A stretch of DNA of 64,000 nt. Source: Dipteris shenzhenensis. Its lineage: Eukaryota; Polypodiophyta; Polypodiopsida; Gleicheniales. The stretch lies in the NCBI GenBank assembly GCA_047967505.1, contig CM106540.1. One strand, given 5' to 3'. A program made the translations under genes and the position numbers. Positions 55,478 to 64,000 of this stretch are shown here, in pieces; position 1 is the stretch's first letter, and each line of letters begins with the position of its first letter. The notes beneath the pieces were generated by a model. That model made no database searches and was not told the DNA's origin. It worked only from the letters and a program-made list of their open reading frames with translations.

Positions 55478-55521
55478 CCAAGCCTAATACCAAGCCTACC
55501 TTGTCTTGGTATTAGGCTTGG
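55478..55521. repeat. Perfect 17-bp inverted repeat (hairpin)
   Basis: CCAAGCCTAATACCAAG at 55478-55494 and its exact complement at 55505-55521, separated by 10 bp. It sits in the right subterminal part of the 14-kb element. Confidence 0.85.
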
Positions 55522-55529
55522 GTGGCCCT

Positions 55530-56284
55530 TTTTCCCCCACAAAAGGGAGATTTAACTCTTGGAGGCCATATCGTACGTTTCCCTTACTCAAATTTAACCA
55601 AAATTTTTTCCCCTTATTCATCATGCATAGGACTAAAAATATTGACATTTTTGAAATGTTTGGTTATGTTTGAGAATTACTAGATTTATTTTTAATATTC
55701 TTTGTTCATTCTCTGAGGAGTAAAAGTAAAAATTAAACTTCAATCTTCCTAAATCTAACCGTTGGATTTGGGATTTGATGATTCAACCACACACCCTTAT
55801 GTGCCTACTAACCTTCCACCGAATTGGATTTGCTTAATTATTCAAAATACTAAAAAAATGTGGTGTGCTACTAAAATGCATGTATTTTATGACTTTATTT
55901 ATTATAAATAATTATTTATAATTAGATAAATCATTCAAAAAATTACCAATAAATCAAGTTAAGCTCTACATAATGCAAAGAGACCACTTACAAAGTTTCA
56001 ATAACATTTAATCTAAAATGAGTGAGAAATTTAGAATTTTATATGACACTCTTTGTTCGTGACAAACGTGTGACCACCCTGGAACCATGCCGTGTGACAC
56101 AAAGAAATTTTTTGTGTGTGCATCGAATTTTCGATCAGACTATACGATTGTGTGCACAATAGCAAGTGTGATGTTGTGTCAGAAGACTTCAAAGACTAGA
56201 TCCATAGGGAAGTAGGTGAGATTTGCATTTTTGAGTGCTAAAAAGCTTGTTTTTCCACCTCCTTAGGATTGGGGAGTGAACAAA
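55530..56284. other. Right subterminal part of the 14-kb element
   Basis: AT-rich non-coding sequence up to the right TIR. No gene or further repeat was seen. Confidence 0.4.
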
Positions 56285-56313
56285 AAGTGGACACCCTTAG
56301 CTTGCTACCACCC
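56285..56313 (-). repeat. Right TIR of the 14-kb transposon
   Basis: Complement begins GGGTGGTAGCAAGC and matches the left TIR at 28 of 29 positions. It is followed by the right ACAT (56314-56317). Confidence 0.88.
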
Positions 56314-58115
56314 ACATATGCTCATGCTTATGCATGAGCATATGTCTCCTTCTCTTATGCTCATGCATAAGCATAAGCTGGAGCATATGTCTCCTTCTCT
56401 TATGCTTATGCTTACACTTATGCATAAAAGGAGACATATGCTCATGCATAAGCATAAGCATAATAGAATGAGACATATGCTCATGCTTATGCTTATGCTT
56501 ATGCATGAGAATAAGAGCATGAGCATGAAAGAGGGGAAAGAGATTGGAAGAGGCGAAAGAGGGGGGGAAAGAGAGAAGAAAAGGGAAAGGAAAGAGGGAA
56601 AAAGAGACATATGCTCATGCATAAGCATAATCATGAGCATAAGCATAAGAGAATGAGGCATATGCTCATGCTTATGCTCATGCGAGGCTCATGCAAGAGC
56701 ATAAGAGAAGGGGACATATGCTCATACTTATGCTTATGTCTCTTATGCTCATGCATAAGCATAAGCATGAGCATATGTCTCCTTCTCTTATGCTTAGCTC
56801 ATGCTTGTGCATAAGAGAAAGAGACATATGCTCATGCTTATGCTTATGCTTATGCATAAGCATAAGAGCATGAGCATGAAAGAGGGGAAAGAGGGGGGAA
56901 AAGAGGGGAAAAGAGGAAGAAGAGGTAAAGAAAAAGAGGGAAAAAAAGACATATGCTCATGCATAAGCATATGTCTCCTTCTCTTATGCTCATGCATATT
57001 CTCTTTCCCCCCCTCTTTCCCCTCTTCTAATCTCTTTCCCCTCTTTCATGCTCATGCTCTTATGCTCATGCATAAGCATAAGCATATGTCACCTTCTCTT
57101 ATGCTCATGCATAAGCATAAGCATGAGCATATGTCTTTCCCCCCCTCTTTCATGCTTATGCTTATGCATGAGCATAAGAGAAGGAGACATATGCTCATAC
57201 TTATGCTTATGCTTATGCATGAGCATAAGAGCATAAGCATGAAAGAGGGGAAAGAGATTAGAAGAGGGGAAAGAGGGGGGGGAAAGAGAGAAGAAGAGGG
57301 AAAAAGAGACATGATATGCTCATGCATAAGCATAAGCATATGTCTCTTATGCTCATGCATAAGCATAAGCATAAGCATATGTCTCCTTCTCTTATGCTTA
57401 TGCTCATGCTTATGCTTATGCTTATGCATGAGCATAAGAGCATGAGCATGAAAGAGGGGAAAGAGGGGGGAAAAGAGGGAAAAAGAGGAAGAAGAGGGAA
57501 AGGAAAGAGAGATTGGAAGAGGGAAAAGAGGGGCAGAAAGAGAGAAGAAGAGGGAAAGGAAAGAGGGAAAAAGAGACATATGCTCATGCTTATGCATGAG
57601 CATATGTCTCCTTCTCTTATGCTCATGCATAAGCATAAGCATGAGCATATGTCTCATTCTCTTATGCTTATGCTTATGCATGAGCATAAGCATATGTCTC
57701 ATTCTCTTATGCTTATGCTTATGCATGAGCATATGTCTCCTCTTATGCATAAGCATAAGAGAAGGAGACATATGCTCATGCTTGTGCTTATGCATGAGCA
57801 TAAGAGAAGGAGACATATGCTCATGCTTATGCTTATGCTTACCCATGAGCATAAGAGCATGAGCATGAAAGATGGAAAAGAAATTAGAAGAGAGGAAAGA
57901 GGGGGGGAAAGAGAGAAGAAGAGGGAAAGGAAAGAGGGAAAAAGAGGGAGAAAGAGATTGAAAGATTGAAGGAGAAGGAGAAGGAAAAGAGGGAAAAAGA
58001 GATTAAAAGAGGGGGAAAAAAGAAGAGGGGAAAAGAGATTGGAAGATGAAAAAAAGAAGAGAAGGAAAGGAGGGAAAAAGAGATTGAAAGAGGGGGAAAA
58101 AGAAGAGGGGATAAG
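56314..58115. repeat. GA-rich / ATGCTCATGC array, middle segment
   Basis: Same unit types as 41745-42317, in the same orientation: CATATGCTCATGCTTATGC with GTCTCCTTCTC or purine runs, many of them local palindromes. It ends in GA-rich sequence at the Copia-C insertion (TSD ATAAG 58111-58115). Apparent proteins of Met/Leu/His/Lys or Ser/Phe/Leu repeats are artefacts. Confidence 0.8.
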
Positions 58116-58467
58116 TGTGAAGATTGTGGGAGAGAGGGAAGGAGTCTCACTTGAGGCTTTCTCACATGCACAATGGGGGAATACACACAAAGATGGAGGC
58201 TGAAAACAGTTTTCATCTTCTTAGTTGTGTAAGCCAAAAGAACTCTAGTACAAAGAAATAGAAGAACCCTATATGTGGGTCTCAAACCAAACTCAACTAC
58301 CTAAGGTGGCATACTAACTGAGCCACAAACTATAGTAGATAAGGATAGCTGTCATCCAGCTATTATTCGTGGGCAGTGTACCAACCGCATCTCCAGCTAA
58401 CAAGTCGGTGACATAAGTACACAACGGTCACCCTGGCATATCTTGAGTGGAGCTCGATATCTCAACA
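58116..58467 (-). repeat. Copia-C 3' LTR
   Basis: 352 bp. On the minus strand it runs TGTTGAGATATCGAG to CTTCACA. It contains the stop codon of gag-pol. Confidence 0.93.
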
Positions 58468-61400
58468 CTCCCCCTCGAGCTCAATCCTAAATCCTGCACA
58501 CCAAGCAGGTCTCTGAACTTGCGCAGCTTCTCTGCGCCCAATGCTTTCGTGAATATGTCAGCTGCCTGATCCTCTGTGCTGACATAAACTAGATCAATAA
58601 GACCTAGTAAAACCTTCTCCCGCACATAGTGATAATGCACCTCAATGTGCTTTGTTCTGGCATGAAAGACTGGGTTCTTTGCCAAGTGTATACTGCTCAT
58701 GTTGTCACAATAAATGACAACCGACCCATCTGTAGACTGATGCATATCATAGAGTAGCTTATGCAACCAAGCTACCTCACATGCAGCCATTGTTGCACCC
58801 CTGTACTCAGCCTCTGTGCTCGACAAGGCAACTGTAGGCTGTTTCTTGCTGCTCCAAGTGACTGCAGCACTCCCAAAAGAGAACACATATCCACTGGTAG
58901 ATCGTCTATCAGAAATGCTACCAGCCCAATCAGCATCAGTGTATCCATGCAACTGAATCTGAACCCCAGCCTCATAAAATAGTCCATACTGCAATGTGGA
59001 CTTCACATACCTGAGTATGCGTCTAGCCGCATCCAAATGCGGTTTCCTTGGAGCCTGCATAAACTGACTTACCAACCCAACAGCATAGCTCAAATCTGGC
59101 CTGGTAATAGTCATGTAAATCAAATTTCCTACTATGCGTCTGTACATAGTAGGGTCTTCCAGAAGCTCACCTACATCTGTGCTCAGCTTCACATTCTGCT
59201 CCAAAGGAACTGAAATAGGCTTACAGCCTGTCATCCCATATTTGGACAGCATGTCCAATCCATACTGCCTCTGCAAGAGCTGTATCCCACTTGGTGATCT
59301 AATCACCTCAATGCCCAAGAAATAACGCAGCTCTCCCAAATCCTTCATCTCAAACTTCTGCCTCAATAGCATTTTCACATGAAGGATATCTTCATCACTA
59401 TCACCTGTGATGATCAAATCATCAACATAAATGACCAGCAGCATAATCCCTTTCTCTGTTTTTCTCACATAGAGTGAGAAATCTGCCTTGGAAATCTGAA
59501 AGCCAATAGTGACAAGATACTGTCCTATCTTGTCAGACCATGCTCTAGGTGCTTGCTTCAAGCCATACAAGGCTTTCTTCAACCTGCAAACAAACTCAGG
59601 ATGAGTAGCATGAACATAACCTGCTGGCTGCTCCATAAAGACCTCTTCTTGCAAATCACCATGCAAGAAGGCATTCTTTACATCCATCTGATGTAAAGAC
59701 CATCCCTTTGATGCAGCCATAGCAATGGCTGCTCTTACAGTTGCCATCCTTGCAACCGGGCTGAAAGTTTCTTCATAATCAATGCCATATGTCTGTGCAT
59801 ACCCCTTGACAACTAATCTTGCCTTGTATCTATTCACAGAACCATCTGCATTGTGCTTGATCTTATAAACCCACTTACAACCAATTGCATTCTTGCCTTT
59901 AGGCAAAGGCACCAATTCCCATGTAGCATTAGCATCCAAGGCATCCATTTCTTCATCCATGGCTTTCTCCCATTTTTCATTTCCCATGGCTTGCTCAAAA
60001 GAAGTGGGTTCTGGTTCCTGTATCACTTTGACCATATAGGCATAGTGAATGGCTGTAAATCCATCATATTTCAGCCTATCCACAGGATACCCAACCCTGG
60101 TAGACCTGCGCAAAATAGGCTCACTTCCAGGTGCTCTCAAAACATCCCTGGTCTTACTTACTTCAGGTATAACAATAGAAGGAATACCCAACTCATCATC
60201 AATGCTCTGTTCTGAGCCACTAGATTCACCATCCACATAAGAGTGACCTGCATTCACATCAAACATGGGCTGATCTACCTTCTCTTTTCCTTTTCGTGAT
60301 ACCTGCGTACCACTATCTGCATTGCTTTGAGGAGATTCTCCTGATCTCAATCTACCTGTCCATGGTGAAGTATGTGAACCACTGCTAGAGGACACTGCAG
60401 GTCCACTGATATTTTGTGATTGCTGTTGTGAATTCTGTGCAGCAATACCATTTTGTGCATCTACATCAATCATCACATTTACTGGTTTATACCAGCTACT
60501 CATCTCATCAAAAACAACATCTCTGCTCACTGTGAACTTACGTGTAGAAGGGTTATAGCATCTATACCCTTTCTGCTGCAGAGAATAACCAATAAAGACG
60601 CACTTCTCAGCTTTTGGATCCAACTTGGACCTCAACTCATCTGGCACATGGACATAGGCAATGCAACCAAAAATCTTCAAATGAGAATTCCTACCAGTAT
60701 ACATCTCCTCTGGCGTCATGCCATGTATTGCTGCAGTGGGAGTCCTGTTCATTATATAGACTGCTATAGCAACTGCTTCAGCCCAATAATAATCTGGTAG
60801 ATCTTTTTCATTTAGCATAGCCTGAGATACCTCTCCAATATGCCTGTTTTTTCTTTCTGCAATTCCATTTTGCTGTGGGGTATGACTACATGAATATTGC
60901 TGTTTTATACCATGCTCCTGCAAGAACCTTGCAAACTCATTTGAGAGGTACTCTCCCCCTCCATCTGACCTTAGGCATTTTATTTGCAGGCCTGTTTCTT
61001 TTTCAACCATAGCTTTGAAAGCTTTGAAGTGCCCAAACACTTCTCTTTTCTTTTTCATAAAATACACCCACAGTTTTCTGCTGAAGTCATCAATAAATGT
61101 GACAAAATAGTGACAGCCTCCAATAGATGCAGCTTTTGTAGTCCACACATCAGAGTGGATTAATTCCAATGGCTTTTTACTCTCTTGAACATGCCTAGGA
61201 AAAGGTTTCCTTGCCTGTTTCCAAAATTGACAGGCTTCACAAACCTTGTGCATTTCTGCAACCTTGAATTTAGGCAATTCTGCAACAATATTTTGGGCTT
61301 GCATTGATTTTAGTCGCTGTATATTAACATGACCAATGCGTTTGTGCCAGATATCAATATCTGCAACTACACTGGTCCCATGTGCAAACATTGCTGCACT

Positions 61401-62783
61401 CAATTCAAGCATGTCTGCATCCAACGTAAACATCCTGCCCTTCTTCTTTCCTTTTGCTATCAAGCGACCGTTATTTTTCATATCCTCAACAAAGCATCCA
61501 TGAGGATTAAATCTAACCTGCAAGCCCTGCTCAACCATTTGACCAACAGAAACCAGGTTCTTGGTGATGTTCGGGACATGAAATACATCAGAGGGGTATT
61601 TCTTTTTCCCATCCTGCATAGACAAAGGAATTTTGCCAATCTGCACAATAGGATGTGCAGTATCATCACCAGTCTCCACAAATCCTAGTTTTTCCATTTT
61701 TCTTGCATCCTGCATCCATTCAGTGTGACCTGTCATGTGGTTTGACGCACCCGAGTCAACATACCACACATCATTGCTTTCTTCTGCACTTGTTACAGAA
61801 TTTGTCATATGCTGCACCATAAACAAATGCTCATTTCTGTCATCGCCCTGTCTACTAGAGGATGCATAATTGCCTTGCTGCAATTTTCCACTCATAATGT
61901 CATTCTGCTTTTTGTAGCAGTCTTTAGCCATATGACCCATTTTGCCACAATAGTAGCATTCAACATTGTTGTTTGCATTTTGGCTTCTCTGCCATCCACC
62001 ACGGCCTCTTTGGCTCCCCCTGCCTCTAGAGTTACCACGTCCTCCTGCATAGGACTGGTTTTCTTGCGTTTGCTGCATATTCTGATTTCTACCACGGCCT
62101 GCAGATCGGCCTCCTCTACCTCTGCCTCTACCTCTACCAGCATTTGAGTAGAAGACAGTTTCTTTTGAAGTTCCTGCTGAAGAAGATGCACCCCCATTTC
62201 TCTGCTCTTTAGAAATTAGAAGAGCAATCAACTCCTCAAAATCAGGAAAGTTTTCACGGACGGCAATGGATGTCCGGAACTGTGCATAATCCTTTCCTAG
62301 ACCATTCAAGGTTACAAAAACCAAATCATCATCATCCACTGGCGACCCAATGGAAGCAAGTGCATCTGCAATTTTCTTCACTTTCATGTGGTAGTCATTT
62401 ATGCTCAAATTTTCTCTCTGCACATTGTGCAACTCCTGTTTGAGTTGCATTTTCCTGGCTTGCGTATTTGTGCTATACATTTTTGCCAAAGTATCCCATG
62501 CCTCCTTTGGCGTATTTGCATCCTGAATATGCACAATCATGGAGTCTGAAATACTGATAGACAGCCAGTACATAACTTTCCTGGCTCTCTCATGCCATCC
62601 TTTGAATTCCTGCATTTCCTGTTGACTGGGAACATTAGGAAGAACAGGTTCTTCTTCATTTTCTGTAATGAATTCCCAATAGCCTTTTCCCATCAAGAAA
62701 TTCGTCATTCTAAACTTCCATGCCTGGAAGTTGTTCTTGTCAAGCTTTTCAGTGACAATCTGTGAAAGAGAATCAGATGCCAT
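58428..62783 (-). CDS. Copia-C gag-pol polyprotein
   Basis: One open frame of 1451 aa from the ATG at 62783 (MASDSLSQIV, same start as Copia-A and -B). Order: UBN2-type gag (1-~200), Arg/Gly-rich stretch, CCHC knuckle (~274-288, [14 protein letters not shown]), and aspartic protease (DSGAS, ~343). Then come GAG-pre-integrase (WHKRIGHVN) and integrase with D in HSDVWTT (~543), D in LRSDGGGEY (~606) and downstream E in NGIAERKN. Reverse transcriptase follows ([13 protein letters not shown] ~1031; YVDDL ~1119), then RNase H (DADWAGS ~1284; SSTEAEY ~1322). Gene order is that of Ty1/copia. Compared with Copia-A and -B it lacks 9 bp near 60687 in the integrase-RT linker (TGRNSHL versus [10 protein letters not shown]). 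The last residues are translated from the 3' LTR. It may be active. Confidence 0.95.
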   Translation of the reverse strand: MASDSLSQIVTEKLDKNNFQAWKFRMTNFLMGKGYWEFITENEEEPVLPNVPSQQEMQEFKGWHERARKVMYWLSISISDSMIVHIQDANTPKEAWDTLAKMYSTNTQARKMQLKQELHNVQRENLSINDYHMKVKKIADALASIGSPVDDDDLVFVTLNGLGKDYAQFRTSIAVRENFPDFEELIALLISKEQRNGGASSSAGTSKETVFYSNAGRGRGRGRGGRSAGRGRNQNMQQTQENQSYAGGRGNSRGRGSQRGRGGWQRSQNANNNVECYYCGKMGHMAKDCYKKQNDIMSGKLQQGNYASSSRQGDDRNEHLFMVQHMTNSVTSAEESNDVWYVDSGASNHMTGHTEWMQDARKMEKLGFVETGDDTAHPIVQIGKIPLSMQDGKKKYPSDVFHVPNITKNLVSVGQMVEQGLQVRFNPHGCFVEDMKNNGRLIAKGKKKGRMFTLDADMLELSAAMFAHGTSVVADIDIWHKRIGHVNIQRLKSMQAQNIVAELPKFKVAEMHKVCEACQFWKQARKPFPRHVQESKKPLELIHSDVWTTKAASIGGCHYFVTFIDDFSRKLWVYFMKKKREVFGHFKAFKAMVEKETGLQIKCLRSDGGGEYLSNEFARFLQEHGIKQQYSCSHTPQQNGIAERKNRHIGEVSQAMLNEKDLPDYYWAEAVAIAVYIMNRTPTAAIHGMTPEEMYTGRNSHLKIFGCIAYVHVPDELRSKLDPKAEKCVFIGYSLQQKGYRCYNPSTRKFTVSRDVVFDEMSSWYKPVNVMIDVDAQNGIAAQNSQQQSQNISGPAVSSSSGSHTSPWTGRLRSGESPQSNADSGTQVSRKGKEKVDQPMFDVNAGHSYVDGESSGSEQSIDDELGIPSIVIPEVSKTRDVLRAPGSEPILRRSTRVGYPVDRLKYDGFTAIHYAYMVKVIQEPEPTSFEQAMGNEKWEKAMDEEMDALDANATWELVPLPKGKNAIGCKWVYKIKHNADGSVNRYKARLVVKGYAQTYGIDYEETFSPVARMATVRAAIAMAASKGWSLHQMDVKNAFLHGDLQEEVFMEQPAGYVHATHPEFVCRLKKALYGLKQAPRAWSDKIGQYLVTIGFQISKADFSLYVRKTEKGIMLLVIYVDDLIITGDSDEDILHVKMLLRQKFEMKDLGELRYFLGIEVIRSPSGIQLLQRQYGLDMLSKYGMTGCKPISVPLEQNVKLSTDVGELLEDPTMYRRIVGNLIYMTITRPDLSYAVGLVSQFMQAPRKPHLDAARRILRYVKSTLQYGLFYEAGVQIQLHGYTDADWAGSISDRRSTSGYVFSFGSAAVTWSSKKQPTVALSSTEAEYRGATMAACEVAWLHKLLYDMHQSTDGSVVIYCDNMSSIHLAKNPVFHARTKHIEVHYHYVREKVLLGLIDLVYVSTEDQAADIFTKALGAEKLRKFRDLLGVQDLGLSSRGSVEISSSTQDMPG

Positions 62784-63341
62784 TACAGAACACTGCAAAA
62801 TATTCTGTCACTGCAAAAAACACAGCTTTTGCCTCACACGGGCAGATCTGCAAAACCGACGAGAGTGGTATTTCACCACACAGTCACTTCCTAGTGACGA
62901 TTTTGCATCAACAGGCAATAGGCATGAATCTGTAACTCCCAATATCTCTGCACACAGGCATACGATGCAATTTCTATGGCACCTTTCCACCGACTAGCCG
63001 CGCAGTGGTCGCACAGCAGTGGTCGCACAGCAAAAAATAGGGCCTTTTTTTGAGTGCCTGCGAAGAACTTCCGCCTTCAAAACGGGCCCCGAAATGGCCT
63101 CAATTCAGAAAAATAAAGTCACTGAGGGATTCGCCCTCTCCCGCAGCATATACTGCGCTCTCGCCACACCGCGAAGGGCGTCTCAATCTGAAATAGTGCA
63201 CTCCTGCACTTCTGGCTGTGCTACCTGCAGAGATTTGCTCCCAAACTCGAAATAGGAAAGCAACACTGGTCCTCTTACCAGGACACCACGAACTTGGCTT
63301 GCTTTCTTGAGCTCCTTACCACGAACAAGGCTCTGATACCA

Positions 63342-63693
63342 TGTGAAGATTGTGGGAGAGAGGGAAGGAGTCTCACTTGAGGCTTTCTCACATGCACAAT
63401 GGGGGAATACACACAAAGATGGAGGCTGAAAACAGTTTTCCTCTTCTTAGTTGTGTAAGCCAAAAGAACTCTAGTACAAAGAAATAGAAGAACCCTATAT
63501 GTGGGTCTCAAACCAAACTCAACTAACTAAGGTGGCATACTAACTGAGCCACAAACTATAGTAGATAAGGATAGCTGTCATCCAGCTATTATTCGTGGGC
63601 AGTGTACCAATCGCATCTCCAGCTAACAAGTCGGTGACATAAGTACACAACGGTCACCCTGGCATATCTCGAGTGGAGCTCGATATCTCAACA
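63342..63693 (-). repeat. Copia-C 5' LTR
   Basis: 352 bp, nearly identical to the copy at 58116-58467. It carries the promoter for the element, with a TATA-like ACATATAGGG on the minus strand. Confidence 0.93.
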
Positions 63694-63790
63694 ATAAGAG
63701 ATTGAAAGAGGGGAAAAAGAAGAGGGAAAAGGAAGAGACGGAAGAGGAGAGAAGAGGGAAAGAAGAGACAAGAGAGGGGAAGAGAGGGTT
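63694..63790. repeat. GA-rich array, right segment
   Basis: Continuation of the purine-rich array (AGATTGAAAGAGGGGAAAAAG type) after the Copia-C target duplication, ending near 63790. Confidence 0.75.
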
Positions 63791-63888
63791 CCTATGCCCA
63801 TCACTACAGCTAGCGCTTAAGGCGCTAGCTACAGGCCAATGCAAATGACAAAAATAACAAAAGAAACAAAGAGGAAGCACTTTCTTAC

Positions 63889-63928
63889 CTGGAATAGTAC
63901 ATCCCGCTCGGTGTTTTGTGGACTGGCC
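63889..63928 (-). other. Possible 40-nt exon (upstream exon of the CACTA-3 gene?)
   Basis: On the minus strand a pyrimidine-rich acceptor (TCTCTTTTATAG|GG) and a consensus donor (CCAG|GTAAGA) bound 40 nt. The next matching acceptor downstream on that strand is at 41744, so the array, the 14-kb transposon and Copia-C would all lie in one intron. Spliced in that way it stays open into the ATG frame at 41741. This is inference from splice signals alone. Confidence 0.3.
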
Positions 63929-64000
63929 CTATAAAAGAGAGAAAACATGCCATTTCAAATAACTAGTTAGAGGAAGGAGGAGTAACTTCTCAAAGAGATT

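Larger units (their letters stand above)
42318..56313. mobile_element. 14.0-kb DNA transposon with 29-bp TIRs, TSD ACAT
   Basis: The left end GGGAGGTAGCAAGCTAAGGG... (42318-42346) and the inverted right end GGGTGGTAGCAAGC... (56285-56313) match at 28 of 29 positions. Both flanks read ACAT (42314-42317 and 56314-56317). Joining them restores the array motif AGAGACATATGCTCATG, which recurs elsewhere in the array. It encodes a D-D-D-type transposase (minus) and a RING-H2 protein (plus), convergent across a telomere-like minisatellite. Both ends have clusters of the palindrome ACCTCGATCGAGGT. A 4-bp TSD with this kind of transposase recalls the Sola group, but I assign that only tentatively. Confidence 0.85.
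58116..63693 (-). mobile_element. Copia-C: full-length, young Ty1/copia retrotransposon, TSD ATAAG
   Basis: LTRs of 352 bp at 58116-58467 and 63342-63693 differ at only 4 positions by eye. The target duplication ATAAG is perfect (58111-58115 and 63694-63698). The primer site is at 63329-63341 (complement TGGTATCAGAGCC), and the purine tract (complement GAGGGGGAG) lies at 58468-58476. One uninterrupted gag-pol frame spans the interior. It has inserted in the GA-rich array and belongs to the same family as Copia-A and Copia-B. Confidence 0.95.

Noticed and set aside
56276-58285. Open frames of 120-266 codons in the middle array
   Set aside because: Same low-complexity artefact; they also run into the Copia-C LTR.
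63802-63830. CACTA terminus (CACTACAGCTAGCGC...) at the right edge
   Set aside because: Only the first seven bases match the CACTA ends here, and the local palindrome AGCTAGCGC/GCGCTAGCT explains the rest. No partner end was seen.

Overview
The window looks like a land-plant nuclear genome with a heavy load of transposable elements. Supporting signs are plant-type CACTA transposase domains (Tnp2, DUF4218, DUF4216), Ty1/copia elements with a tRNA-iMet primer site, TTTAGGG-type repeats, GT-AG introns and a plant bHLH gene with an ACT-like C-terminus. A 26-kb intron full of transposons suggests a large genome, as in ferns, lycophytes, gymnosperms or some bryophytes. I cannot name the species.

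Layout. Positions 1-5932 are the right-hand part of a CACTA element (CACTA-1) with a decayed Tnp2 gene. A small non-autonomous LTR retrotransposon (2628-5322, TSD GAAGA) is inserted in that gene. A compact complete CACTA element (CACTA-2, 7691-9897, TSD CAT) follows. The one host gene is a bHLH transcription factor on the minus strand: exon 1 at 37588-38334, exon 2 at 11138-11596 and exon 3 at 10859-10960. Its first intron is about 26 kb. That intron holds a hAT relic, four MITEs of one family with 8-bp TSDs, two LINE relics, and a Ty1/copia element that was duplicated in tandem together with 0.87 kb of its left flank.

The right third is a nest of insertions. A third CACTA (CACTA-3) starts at 39565 and carries a minus-strand plant-transposase-like gene. 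An intron of that gene appears to contain a long GA-rich/ATGCTCATGC low-complexity array. Two elements have landed in the array. One is a 14.0-kb DNA transposon (42318-56313) with near-perfect 29-bp TIRs, a 4-bp ACAT TSD and clusters of the palindrome ACCTCGATCGAGGT near both ends. It carries an intact two-exon D-D-D-type transposase gene on the minus strand, a three-exon RING-H2 gene on the plus strand, and a telomere-like minisatellite between them. The other is a young, apparently full-coding Ty1/copia element on the minus strand (58116-63693, TSD ATAAG).

The 14-kb transposon is the most novel object here. Its two genes converge on the minisatellite, and the palindrome clusters are natural candidates for transposase-binding sites. 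Splice sites were read by eye from GT/AG signals and frame continuity, so they are inferences.
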